7,747 nucleotides of DNA from an archaeon (GCA_005239615.1 SBBR01000001.1:1-7747); one strand, 5' to 3'. Positions 1 to 6,319 are shown, numbered from the stretch's first letter. A program made the numbers and translations. The notes: generated by a model from the letters alone, not told the origin.

Positions 1-1214
1 CACTTAAGGCGCTTGACCCGAAGATTGACGCCTTCGGGCAGAAGATAACAAGCTTCTCCGCCGTGGCTGACGCGAAGATTCTGAGAATCCACGACATCCA
101 GTCGAAGGTGAACAGCTACAAGGAGCAGGCCTCGAGCACTAAGAGGCAAATAAGCTCAGTGAGGTCGCAGCTCGACCAGTACAAGGAAATAATCTCGAAC
201 AACCCTGACACTCTGGAGGCGTACAACAGCATCCTTTTTGCTGAAGCCAGCCTGACACAGGCAGAAATAGACTTAGCCTCTGTTAACAACGAGCTGGAAA
301 ACGCGAAGGCTGAGCTTACGGGCGCCAAGAACGAACTTGCATCGACACAATCCGACCTGACCACAATAAAAACGAGCTTCCGCAGCGCAAAGGCAGATCT
401 GAACTACTTCAACGACAAGCTCAATTACCTCGGGAAGACTGTTGACAAGATGAACGCCCTCATAGTTTCCTCGCTCGAGAACAAGAGGAGGGTCAAGAAA
501 AACCTTGGTGAGAGCAAGGAACTCATGCAGGGCTTTGTGTCGAAGCTCGACGAGCTGAACGCGATCAGCCCGCAGTTCCTCGCGAACCCGATTATAATAA
601 ACAAGATAAACATCTACGAGGCGCCCAACCTGCACATAATAATGCCTGTGGCGCTCGTGCTTGTCCTCCTCCTCACGACGCTCCTCCTTACAGGGGTTTC
701 GTTTATAGTGGAAAGGGGTGAAGGCGCCTATTCCCGCCTCGTACTCTCACCGACGAGCAAGCTAAAGATGTTCGTGGGAAAAGTGCTCGGCCAGATGGTG
801 TTTGCCCTCGCGGAGTCGGCAATAATACTCGCGATAGCGATTGCAGTATTCGACGTGAAAATAGCCTCAGGCATACCGGAACTTGCCATCGGCCTTTCCA
901 TAATCTCGTTCTCCTTCATCTCCCTCGGCCTCTTTATCACTAACTACACGAGGATACAGTCAACTACAATCCTCGCCGGCCTGCTGGTCGTGATTCCCAT
1001 GATTTTCATAAGTGGGATAGTGATACCGATAGAGCTCATGAGCGAGTCCATACAGACGGCAAGCTCCTATCAGCCCCTCACACTGGGCGTCACAATAGCC
1101 ACCGAGCTTGTCATCAAAGGCACAGCCATCAGCACACTATTGCCAGAAATAATGCGGCTGCTTGTCCCGGCCCTCATTTTCTTCGGTTTCACGGTGGCGA
1201 ACAGGAACCTCTGA
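1..1214 (+). CDS. ABC-2 type transporter permease, 5' end missing
   Basis: The reading frame is open from the first bases of the window, so the gene begins upstream; the GTG at 63 is internal and not a real start. About 403 residues are visible. The first half (to about nt 560) is a charged, Ala/Glu/Lys/Ser-rich coiled coil, probably the large extracytoplasmic loop after an unseen first helix. Hydrophobic segments follow at roughly nt 636-705, 768-851, 873-947, 964-1035 and 1149-1211. After the first of these comes the cytosolic ERGEGAYSRLVLSP motif, the usual E-R-E-x-G-T-x-E-x-L-x-x-(S/T)-P signature of ABC-2 membrane subunits (ABC2_membrane_3 or YhgE/Pip-like). The protein would pair with an ATPase, probably encoded upstream, to export an unknown substrate. 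The family call is solid; the substrate cannot be inferred. It converges on the next gene. Confidence 0.85.
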   Translation, partial: LKALDPKIDAFGQKITSFSAVADAKILRIHDIQSKVNSYKEQASSTKRQISSVRSQLDQYKEIISNNPDTLEAYNSILFAEASLTQAEIDLASVNNELENAKAELTGAKNELASTQSDLTTIKTSFRSAKADLNYFNDKLNYLGKTVDKMNALIVSSLENKRRVKKNLGESKELMQGFVSKLDELNAISPQFLANPIIINKINIYEAPNLHIIMPVALVLVLLLTTLLLTGVSFIVERGEGAYSRLVLSPTSKLKMFVGKVLGQMVFALAESAIILAIAIAVFDVKIASGIPELAIGLSIISFSFISLGLFITNYTRIQSTTILAGLLVVIPMIFISGIVIPIELMSESIQTASSYQPLTLGVTIATELVIKGTAISTLLPEIMRLLVPALIFFGFTVANRNL

Positions 1215-1294
1215 CGCGGCGGAAGGCCCCGCGCCAGAAAAGCCCTACCCTCTTCCTGCGAGACCTGGTAGGTCATGCTCGCCTTCGGCTCGCA

Positions 1295-1320
1295 CGAAAA
1301 ATCACCTGACTTTTTATTCG
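1295..1320. terminator. Convergent T-rich terminators
   Basis: Between the two convergent genes there is a T5 run on the plus strand at 1311-1315 (downstream of the permease) and a T5 run on the minus strand at 1301-1297 (downstream of the Yip1-like gene). Archaeal termination commonly uses short U-runs, so this short stretch could end transcripts from both sides. A small inverted repeat, GACCT-GGT-AGGTC at 1262-1274, lies just before it. Assigned by position and composition only. Confidence 0.35.
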
Positions 1321-1342
1321 TGTATCTGGAACAATGTGGTCA

Positions 1343-1936
1343 TTACAAAATGGCTGTAATGTACGCATACAGCTTCATTGCCCCTAGGGCCAAAAGCGGT
1401 GGGACACCGATATAGGCAAGGAGGAGGACGATGTTCTTTCCAGAGGAAAGGCCGAACATTGCCTCAAACGACTCGTTCAGGAAATAGAGGTATAGCGCAA
1501 CTCCCAGGAATAGAAAAATGATGCCGGCAAATTGTGCGAAGGGTATGAAGTAGAGGAGGGCGAGCATGCTTGATGACGCAAGGAGGAAATAATTGACCGC
1601 AAGCAGCCTTTCCAGCCCACCTTTCTGCGAAAAAGCCCTTGAGAGGATGAACGCGGCGAGCGAGCCGAAAAAAGCGAAGAGCAAAATCGCCGCGAGTATT
1701 GTTCCAAGTACCATGAGCTTGCCCACAAGCGCGGCGACGGAAAACTCCTCGCTCTGCAGGCTGAGGGAGCTGGCGCCTTGGTAGTCCGCAGCGAAGGAAA
1801 TCGCCGAGATTATCGCTGCAAACGCGAGGAAAACCGCGGCCAGCCTCAGCAACGAGCCGGGAATGCTGATGTTTTCCTCCACAAGCGCCTTGATTGGCTT
1901 GTAGAAAGTCATTACCTCAAGCATCCCGGAAACCAT
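1343..1936 (-). CDS. Yip1-like five-helix membrane protein
   Basis: A 197-residue integral membrane protein. Hydrophobic segments lie at about residues 29-50, 73-100, 112-131, 133-153 and 167-190, after a short soluble N-terminus containing FYKPIKALVEE. Length, five-helix layout and the N-terminal amphipathic stretch fit prokaryotic Yip1-domain proteins (PF04893), whose function in archaea is not established. I chose the ATG at 1936. A TTG at 1945 in the same frame would add three residues, but it lies only about 22 nt from the TATA-like element, whereas the ATG is about 31 nt away. No partner gene is apparent: the upstream neighbour is the folate cyclo-ligase 230 bp away on the same strand, and the downstream neighbour is convergent. 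The family call rests on topology and general resemblance, so it is moderate; that it is a real membrane protein gene is much surer. Confidence 0.65.
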   Translation of the reverse strand: MVSGMLEVMTFYKPIKALVEENISIPGSLLRLAAVFLAFAAIISAISFAADYQGASSLSLQSEEFSVAALVGKLMVLGTILAAILLFAFFGSLAAFILSRAFSQKGGLERLLAVNYFLLASSSMLALLYFIPFAQFAGIIFLFLGVALYLYFLNESFEAMFGLSSGKNIVLLLAYIGVPPLLALGAMKLYAYITAIL

Positions 1937-1964
1937 GTTCGACAAAGCAGCATCACTACATCGA

Positions 1965-1970
1965 TTTTAA
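1965..1970 (-). promoter_or_regulatory. TATA-like element of the Yip1-like gene
   Basis: On the minus strand this reads TTAAAA, within CTTAAAATCG. Its centre is about 31 nt before the ATG at 1936, which predicts a transcript starting within a few bases of that codon. Supported by spacing only. Confidence 0.45.
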
Positions 1971-2056
1971 GCTTGAATGAGCCGTAGCACACACCTTTCC
2001 CGAAAGTAAATGCCATGTGCCAGGCCACAGCTCCACCCAGATTATGACTTTGCCTG

Positions 2057-2168
2057 TATAAAAAGTTTCCGCGCACAGAAAGACCGGAAGAATCATGCTA
2101 CGGGCGCAGGCATTAGGGTGACCATCGGAGCTTCAAGCAGGTTTGAGCAAAGGGGTCTGCGCTAAAAC
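2057..2168. other. Promoter-like element and structured spacer, possible small RNA
   Basis: This is the main part of the 230-bp spacer between the Yip1-like gene and the folate cyclo-ligase stop. TATAAAAA at 2057-2064 looks like a TATA box in either direction (TTTTTATA on the minus strand). To its right, GCGCAG at 2104-2109 can pair with CTGCGC at 2157-2162, and inside that GCTTCAA (2130-2136) can pair with TTTGAGC (2142-2148), with one G-U pair and a 5-nt loop. This could be a small plus-strand RNA of about 80 nt, or chance. It does not fold as a tRNA and shows no clear C/D or H/ACA boxes. Confidence 0.2.
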
Positions 2169-2735
2169 CTATTTAGGCCTTATCACTCCCTTCTCGGTCA
2201 CGATTGCATCCATGAGAGCGTCGTGCTTTTCCACAGGCAGCTCGATGCCAACCTGTACGCCGAACGCGACCCCGACCTTCAGACCATTTGTCTTGTTAGC
2301 GCCGAAAAACCTATCGTAATACCCCTCCCCCCAGCCGAGCCTCGCGCCCCTCCGGTCGAAAGCTATCCCTGGAATGAAAAAAAAGTCTATCTTTTCTGGA
2401 TTCACGAACACCTTATCTTTAGGCTCTGGCACGCCATACTCGCCCTCGACCATTTCCTCCTCAAAGGACTGCAAGCGCGCAAACTTCAGCCCTCCGGAAC
2501 TCCTGTCCACTACCGGAAGACACACATTCTTTCCGAGGAAGAGGAGCTTTTCCACCAGTGTTCTCGTGTCAACCTCACTGCCCAAGGGCAGAAAAGCAGA
2601 AACAACCTTTGCGGCCATCAGCTCCCTCATTGCGAGGGCATTTTCCGTGATGCGGGCGCTCAAGGCGGCGCGCTGCTCAGGCGTCAGCGCCTTCCTCTCT
2701 GCAATTGCAACCTTTCTTATGAGTGACTTGTCCAT
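2169..2735 (-). CDS. 5-formyltetrahydrofolate cyclo-ligase (methenyl-THF synthetase)
   Basis: This cytosolic enzyme uses ATP to convert 5-formyl-THF to 5,10-methenyl-THF, returning a storage or dead-end folate to the one-carbon pool. The 188-residue product is of normal family length. It carries the N-terminal basic segment KSLIRK, the FLPLGSEVDT strand-loop (about 48-57), the diagnostic IPGIAFDRRGARLGWGEGYYDRF region at 121-143 (nucleotide-binding glycines and GYYDRF) and the C-terminal HD...DAIVTE motif (171-181). I chose the ATG at 2735: a TTG six bases upstream is in frame, but the ATG sits about 26 nt from a TATA-like element, as expected for a leaderless message. It lies 44 bp downstream of purD on the same strand. 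Its product feeds 10-formyl-THF, the donor used by PurN and PurH, so the neighbourhood makes metabolic sense. The family is also called MTHFS, or YgfA/FAU1 in bacteria. Confidence 0.94.
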   Translation of the reverse strand: MDKSLIRKVAIAERKALTPEQRAALSARITENALAMRELMAAKVVSAFLPLGSEVDTRTLVEKLLFLGKNVCLPVVDRSSGGLKFARLQSFEEEMVEGEYGVPEPKDKVFVNPEKIDFFFIPGIAFDRRGARLGWGEGYYDRFFGANKTNGLKVGVAFGVQVGIELPVEKHDALMDAIVTEKGVIRPK

Positions 2736-2757
2736 GTGCAACGCCGCCCCAATGCCC

Positions 2758-2763
2758 TTTTAT
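2758..2763 (-). promoter_or_regulatory. TATA-like element of the folate cyclo-ligase gene
   Basis: On the minus strand this reads ATAAAA within GCATAAAAGGG. The centre is about 26 nt before the ATG at 2735. The element lies in the 44-bp gap after the purD stop codon, so the gene can be transcribed by itself as well as by read-through from purD. Confidence 0.5.
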
Positions 2764-2779
2764 GCAAATCAACCAGAAA

Positions 2780-4051
2780 TCACTTGCCAAGAGCCTTTTT
2801 TCCTATGTCATGCCGGAAGTGCATTCCCTCGAAATTCACCTGGCTCACGCCTGTGTATGCGTTGCTGATTGCCTCGCTGATGCCGCGCCCTATACCTGTA
2901 ACGCCAAGCACCCTCCCACCATTGGTCAGCACCTTGTTGTCGAACGTCCTGGTGCCTGCGTGGAAAACCAATACCTCGCTGAACGTCTTCACATTGTCAA
3001 GGCCCTCGATGACCTTCCCTTTCTCGTATTTTTCCGGGTAGCCGCTCGCAGCCGCCACCACACAACACGCCGCGCCATCATTCCACTTCATGCCGGCCTT
3101 GTCCAGGGTGACGTCAATACAGGCATTAATCGCCTCGACAATGTCACTCTCTAGGAGTGGCAGAATTGCCTGTGTTTCAGGGTCGCCGAACCTACAGTTG
3201 AACTCAAGCACGCTGAATTCCTTTGTTTTGGGGTTTATCATGAGACCCGCGTACAGCACGCCCTTGTAAGGCGTTCCCCTCTTGGCCATTTCCTCCAGCA
3301 CGGGCACAAAAACCCTGTCATGGATTTCCTGCTCCATGCCATTGGTGATTGGCGCTGGAGCGTATGCCCCCATTCCGCCCGTATTCGGGCCTTTATCGCC
3401 ATCAAAAATTCTTTTGTGGTCCTGCGCCGAAACCATGAGCCTCGCTGTTTTGCCGTCGCAGAACGCGAGAACGCTTGCCTCCTCTCCCTCGAGGAACTCC
3501 TCAATCACTATTTTCTTGCCAGCATCGCCGAAAACTGAGTCCTGCATGAGCCTGTTCACCGCGCCCATGATTTCATCCTTCGAGCTGCAAATAACGACCC
3601 CCTTGCCCTGGCACAAACCATCAGCCTTGACCGCAGCTTTGTCGAACTCCTCGAGCACTACCTGTGCCTCATCGATGTTCGTCACGACCTCGTAGGCAGC
3701 TGTTGGCACGCCAGCGCTTTCCATTATGTGCTTGGCAAAGGCTTTGCTGCCTTCTAGCATCGCAGCCGCGCCCGAAGGCCCGAAAATTCGCAACCCATTT
3801 TTTTCGAACTCATCAACAATCCCCGCGACCAAGGGCGCTTCGGGGCCGACTACATTCAAGCCTATTTTTTTGTCCAGCGCGAATTTCACCAAAGCGGCAA
3901 TATCCTCAGCAGCGATGTCAACGTTCTCCGCTATCTCGGAAGTTCCCCCGTTGCCCGGCGCGCAGTAAATTTTTTCAACGCGAGGGCTCTGTGACAGCTT
4001 CCAGCAGAGCGCGTGCTCGCGACCGCCTGAGCCGATAACAAGGACGTTCAT
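2780..4051 (-). CDS. purD: Phosphoribosylamine-glycine ligase (GAR synthetase)
   Basis: PurD catalyses the second step of de novo purine synthesis: phosphoribosylamine + glycine + ATP gives GAR + ADP + Pi, in the cytosol. The 423-residue length is normal. The N-terminal domain opens MNVLVIGSGGREHAL (1-15) and has the APGNGG loop (31-36) and NVVGPEAPL (66-74). The ATP-grasp core shows KADGLCQGKGV (142-152), EEFLEGEE (184-191), DHKR...GPNTGGMGAY (211-230) and LEFNCRFGDPETQ (282-294). The C-terminal domain has NGGRVLGVTG (377-386) and ends FRHDIGKKAL. All catalytic and metal-binding motifs look intact; CQ after KADGL replaces the more usual small residues but should not matter. The ATG at 4051 aligns exactly with the family N-terminus. 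A TATA-like element lies about 36 nt upstream, leaving a leader of about 9 nt with no strong Shine-Dalgarno. Confidence 0.97.
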   Translation of the reverse strand: MNVLVIGSGGREHALCWKLSQSPRVEKIYCAPGNGGTSEIAENVDIAAEDIAALVKFALDKKIGLNVVGPEAPLVAGIVDEFEKNGLRIFGPSGAAAMLEGSKAFAKHIMESAGVPTAAYEVVTNIDEAQVVLEEFDKAAVKADGLCQGKGVVICSSKDEIMGAVNRLMQDSVFGDAGKKIVIEEFLEGEEASVLAFCDGKTARLMVSAQDHKRIFDGDKGPNTGGMGAYAPAPITNGMEQEIHDRVFVPVLEEMAKRGTPYKGVLYAGLMINPKTKEFSVLEFNCRFGDPETQAILPLLESDIVEAINACIDVTLDKAGMKWNDGAACCVVAAASGYPEKYEKGKVIEGLDNVKTFSEVLVFHAGTRTFDNKVLTNGGRVLGVTGIGRGISEAISNAYTGVSQVNFEGMHFRHDIGKKALGK

Positions 4052-4080
4052 TTTTCTCGCCTAAGATATTGAAAGTAAAA

Positions 4081-4092
4081 AAATATATAAAC
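4081..4092. promoter_or_regulatory. TATA element of purD, readable in both directions
   Basis: The plus strand reads AAATATATAAAC and the minus strand GTTTATATATTT, both good archaeal TATA boxes. On the minus strand the core at 4083-4091 is about 36 nt before the purD ATG, predicting a start near 4060. On the plus strand it would start an RNA near 4114, into the gene-poor spacer. The purD role is likely; the plus-strand activity is inference. Confidence 0.55.
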
Positions 4093-4136
4093 GGGTTCAA
4101 ATAATATCCAATTCATATAGCGACGGAACCTATCAA

Positions 4137-4235
4137 ATGGTGGGTTGGCAGGCAGAAGTTCCTCAGGGGTCTCGGAAAAGCCAGCAGGAGGACACTTGGA
4201 ACGGAAGCCATGAAGTACCTCAGGGTTTGCTTTAG
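4137..4235 (+). CDS. Possible 32-residue ORF with a repeated EVPQG motif
   Basis: A short ORF starting at ATG 4137, about 50 nt after the two-sided TATA element, with a predicted leader of about 23 nt. It encodes EVPQG twice, 19 residues apart; the differences between the two copies (GTT/GTA and GGG/GGT) are synonymous. The rest is polar, with two Trp and no hydrophobic segment. There is no good ribosome binding site, and the length is well within chance. Reported because the repeat fits this frame better than the others; likely enough not to be a gene. Confidence 0.12.
   Translation: MVGWQAEVPQGSRKSQQEDTWNGSHEVPQGLL
4155..4225 (+). repeat. Pair of near-identical 14-bp direct repeats
   Basis: GAAGTTCCTCAGGG at 4155-4168 and GAAGTACCTCAGGG at 4212-4225 differ at one base and are offset by 57 bp, a multiple of three. 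They lie in the purD-purF spacer. They may be a remnant of a coding repeat, a binding-site pair, or chance. Confidence 0.4.
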
Positions 4236-4449
4236 CAATGCGCTCATCAGAGTGAATGTCGAGAACCGGTCTTTCCATAACCACGAATTACGTACGACCA
4301 ACAGACAATTGGCATTCATTGAAGGGAACACAAAATCAATCCTGACACAACTCCAGAGCAGGCGTGAGTTTATTATGCGCCAAATGCGCTCCGACGGCCA
4401 TTCCTTTAGGTCGAAAAAATACGCGTCATGGCCGCGGGCGCTGAAATAA
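4210..4449 (+). CDS. Possible basic hypothetical protein, 79 residues
   Basis: ATG at 4210, TAA at 4447-4449. The product is Arg- and Asn-rich, strongly basic, with no hydrophobic segment, Cys pairs or recognisable fold. The same frame is open upstream to 4105 without an ATG, GTG or TTG, so it could be the tail of a decayed longer gene. AGGAGGA at 4185-4191 is too far upstream (about 18 nt) to act as a normal ribosome binding site. It overlaps the 32-residue ORF in another frame, so at most one is likely real. I recognise nothing in it. Confidence 0.17.
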   Translation: MKYLRVCFSNALIRVNVENRSFHNHELRTTNRQLAFIEGNTKSILTQLQSRREFIMRQMRSDGHSFRSKKYASWPRALK

Positions 4450-4463
4450 AAACATTACGCGGC
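4431..4463. repeat. Inverted repeat with AT-rich loop
   Basis: GCCGCG (4431-4436) and CGCGGC (4458-4463) form a perfect 6-bp GC stem around a 21-nt, largely AT-rich loop. It overlaps the end of the weak 79-residue ORF, so it could be its terminator hairpin or an independent structure. No function is assigned. Confidence 0.3.
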
Positions 4464-4512
4464 GGAGAATTGTCATACGCGCCCTCATAAATCTGAGAAC
4501 ACTAGAGCCGGA

Positions 4513-4525
4513 TTCAAGGCTTGAA
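4513..4525. repeat. 13-bp palindrome TTCAAG-G-CTTGAA
   Basis: Six-base arms around a single central base form a perfect dyad, the usual shape of a small DNA-binding protein site. It lies about 80 bp downstream of the purF stop and about 425 bp upstream of the purD TATA element, so it is not placed as a normal operator. No second copy was noticed near the other pur promoters. Confidence 0.25.
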
Positions 4526-4560
4526 CTGAAACTGGTGGAGTGCACAATCCTGTCCTGTCA

Positions 4561-4575
4561 AAACTAAAAATAAAC
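4561..4575 (-). terminator. U-rich terminator of purF
   Basis: The minus strand reads GTTTATTTTTAGTTT, starting 31 nt after the last base of the purF stop codon, with a T5 run and no GC hairpin. This is the typical form of an archaeal intrinsic terminator. It suggests that purF and purD are separate transcripts although both are on the minus strand. Confidence 0.45.
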
Positions 4576-4605
4576 AACGAAGGCTATGCCTGAGATTCAT
4601 GAATC

Positions 4606-6174
4606 CTACTCATATGTCCTAGTCCCTTCAAGCCCGCGCTCAAACCTTTCAAGCGCCTTCACGCGCAGCTTCTGGCCCCACTCGGTAGGGTACTCGCCTG
4701 TGAGGCAGGCCATGCACAGGTCCTTCTTCCCATTTTCGAGACCAATCGCCTTCACTAAGCCTTCAAGGGTCATGTAGTGCAGGGAATCAACGTCTATTTC
4801 CTTGGCAATCTTCTGCACGACGCTCTCGTCAATATCGTGGAAGCCAGTGCGGTGCAGCTGCTCTTTTGTGGAGTTGCGGTTCGCCACGAGCTCGCCAATT
4901 GTGCTCATGTCTATTCCGTAAAAGCACGGGCTCCTTATCGGCGGGCAGGTAATGCGCATGTGGATTTCCTTAACTTTCCCCTTCTCGCGCAGGTATTCGA
5001 TGAGAGACCTAGAGGTTGTGCCGCGCACGATTGAATCGTCCACAAGTATGACTTTCTTGTCCTTAATCGCGGCCCTGTTCACGTTGTACTTCAACTTGAC
5101 CTTTTCCATGCGGTCGCGCGCCTCTATGAATGTCCTCCCTACATACCTGTTCCTAATAAGGCCCTCCATCGCCGGAATGCCGATTGTGTGAGCATAAGCG
5201 TCCGCGGCAGGTTTTGCCGTGTCGGGAACAGGCACCACAACCCAGTCCCTATCGTTGGGCTTTAGTGATTCCTGCTTTGACAGCTCAACCCCGAGCTTCC
5301 ACCTCGTCTCATAGACAGATTTCCCGTCGAGGACTGACGCGGCGTTCGCGAAGTACACGTACTCAAACATGCAGTGGGCGCTCCGCGGGCTTTTCGTGTA
5401 GCGCTTCACCTCAACGCTGCCGTTCTCGGAGAGGAAAATCTCGCCCGGCTTAAGGGGCTTTATGCCGTTTGTGGCGAAGTTCGCGAGCGCGACGCTCTCG
5501 GAGGCCGCGCCAGAAAAGTCATCCCCTATTGTGCAGCACATAGGCCTTATGCCGAGCGGGTCGCGCATCACCGCAAGCCTCCCCTCAGCGTCAATGTAAG
5601 CTATGTTATATGCGCCGTCAAATTTCTCGGCGAGGCCTCTGAAGACCGATTCGAGCGGCTCCTTCTTCTCTCCGAGCTGGGCCTTCTCGATGAAATGCAG
5701 AATCATCTCTGTGTCAAGGTTCCTCACCAGATGGTATTGCTTCCTCTCAAGCTCCTTCTTGAGGTCGGTGAAATTCGCGATGTTGCCGTTGAACGAGAAG
5801 GAAAACCATTTCCATTTCCTTCCATGGTGCCTTTCAAAAGGCTGGGCCGAGCCCTCATCATCCCCCCCTGAGGTGCTGTAGCGCGTGTGGCCTATTCCCT
5901 TTGTGCCGGCGTAGCGGTGCATTATTGCGTCCGCCTTCGGCTTGAAGTTCGTAGAAAAGACCTCATTCACGGCGCCTAGCTTCTTTCGCGTGTCAATGAT
6001 TTGCTGCCTGTTCGCGTTATAGGTGGTGATTCCAGCGCTGAGCTGGCCGCGGTTTTGCATCTGCAGCAGCATCTGGTAGAGGTAAAAAGCCGAGGCACCG
6101 TGAGGGTATGTATTCATGGGCTTCGACAAGGTGACTGCCGCAACCGCGCACTCCTCCTTGACCTCGGTGGGCAT
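4606..6174 (-). CDS. purF: Amidophosphoribosyltransferase (Gln PRPP amidotransferase)
   Basis: PurF catalyses the committed purine step: PRPP + glutamine gives 5-phosphoribosylamine + glutamate + PPi. At 522 residues it is slightly long. The N-terminal class II glutaminase domain has Cys9 after a short MPTEVKEE leader, which is probably a cleaved propeptide, plus NRGQLSAG (41-48), HTRYSTSG (96-103), FNGNIAN (128-134), NLDTEM (152-157) and RDPLGIRP (204-211). The phosphoribosyltransferase domain has the PRPP loop VILVDDSIVRGTTS (375-388). Four cysteines match the ligands of the Bacillus-type 4Fe-4S cluster: Cys268 (HCMFEYVYF), Cys417 (PPIRSPCFYG), Cys487 and Cys490 (DLCMACLTGEYPT). The propeptide and cluster thus appear to be present. 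CAVAAV and NRGQLSAG depart from the usual CGVFGI and HRGQEGAG, so this is a divergent branch. The ATG at 6174 has a TATA-like element about 29 nt upstream. Confidence 0.97.
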   Translation of the reverse strand: MPTEVKEECAVAAVTLSKPMNTYPHGASAFYLYQMLLQMQNRGQLSAGITTYNANRQQIIDTRKKLGAVNEVFSTNFKPKADAIMHRYAGTKGIGHTRYSTSGGDDEGSAQPFERHHGRKWKWFSFSFNGNIANFTDLKKELERKQYHLVRNLDTEMILHFIEKAQLGEKKEPLESVFRGLAEKFDGAYNIAYIDAEGRLAVMRDPLGIRPMCCTIGDDFSGAASESVALANFATNGIKPLKPGEIFLSENGSVEVKRYTKSPRSAHCMFEYVYFANAASVLDGKSVYETRWKLGVELSKQESLKPNDRDWVVVPVPDTAKPAADAYAHTIGIPAMEGLIRNRYVGRTFIEARDRMEKVKLKYNVNRAAIKDKKVILVDDSIVRGTTSRSLIEYLREKGKVKEIHMRITCPPIRSPCFYGIDMSTIGELVANRNSTKEQLHRTGFHDIDESVVQKIAKEIDVDSLHYMTLEGLVKAIGLENGKKDLCMACLTGEYPTEWGQKLRVKALERFERGLEGTRTYE

Positions 6175-6200
6175 ATGGACGGATTGGATGCGGGAGGGAA

Positions 6201-6206
6201 TTTAAA
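6201..6206 (-). promoter_or_regulatory. TATA element of purF
   Basis: On the minus strand it reads CTTTAAATTCC with core TTTAAA. Its centre is about 29 nt before the ATG at 6174, predicting a leader of only about 3 nt. Purines are rare between the element and the start, so no Shine-Dalgarno is expected. Confidence 0.6.
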
Positions 6207-6311
6207 GGTTGCTATGTTTCACGACCATCACAGGCAAGGTTCACCAACTCATTGGCAGTTCACGCCTTTAGGCATAGGATGACCACAATGTTCTGCCACA
6301 AGAAACTTTGA

Positions 6312-6319
6312 TTTAAAAG
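6312..6319. promoter_or_regulatory. Second TATA-like element in the purF upstream spacer
   Basis: TTTAAAAG on the plus strand, GCTTTTAAATC on the minus strand, about 110 bp upstream of the purF TATA element. On the minus strand it would start an RNA near 6290 that runs through two tiny hairpins (CCAA-CTCA-TTGG and GCC-TTTA-GGC, within about 6243-6272) into purF. It could be a distal purF promoter, a small RNA promoter, or AT-rich chance. The rest of the 6175-6369 spacer shows nothing else. Confidence 0.2.

Larger units (their letters stand above)
4052..4605. other. 554-bp spacer between purF and purD without a convincing gene
   Basis: The longest gene-free stretch here. It holds the purD promoter at its left end and the purF terminator at its right end. 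In between are only short weak ORFs on both strands, a pair of near-identical 14-mers (4155-4168 and 4212-4225), an inverted repeat GCCGCG/CGCGGC (4431-4436 and 4458-4463) and an odd palindrome (4513-4525). None of the translated frames resembles a protein family I know. A frame open on the plus strand from 4105 to 4449 has codon use not unlike the neighbours (AGG, CTC, AAG) but no ATG, GTG or TTG before 4210. It may be a decayed gene, an RNA gene, or plain spacer. Confidence 0.45.

Noticed and set aside
1262..1274. Inverted repeat GACCT-GGT-AGGTC as a regulatory site
   Set aside because: It is short and located between convergent gene ends, where no promoter is expected; noted only with the terminator region.
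1912..2016. Minus-strand 34-residue ORF starting at ATG 2016, downstream of the TTTTTATA element
   Set aside because: It runs out of frame into the Yip1-like gene, has no ribosome binding site and is within chance length.
2223..3154. Long plus-strand ORFs opposite the cyclo-ligase and purD
   Set aside because: They are antisense shadows of well-recognised genes, and their translations are low-complexity and match no family.
4213..4252. Possible C/D box RNA on the minus strand (TGATGA at about 4246-4251, CTGA about 20 nt further)
   Set aside because: The C box has C instead of a purine at its first position, and no matching C'/D pair or terminal stem follows.
4048..4284. Minus-strand 78-residue ORF whose TGA overlaps the purD ATG (ATGA)
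   Set aside because: The overlap looks like coupling, but the ORF contains the purD TATA element, ends in a Phe/Tyr-rich translation of AT-rich promoter DNA, has mixed third positions unlike its neighbours and resembles no family.
4505..4522. T-arm-like hairpin AGCC-GGATTCAA-GGCT suggesting a tRNA
   Set aside because: The loop has eight bases, and no acceptor, D or anticodon stems can be placed around it on either strand.
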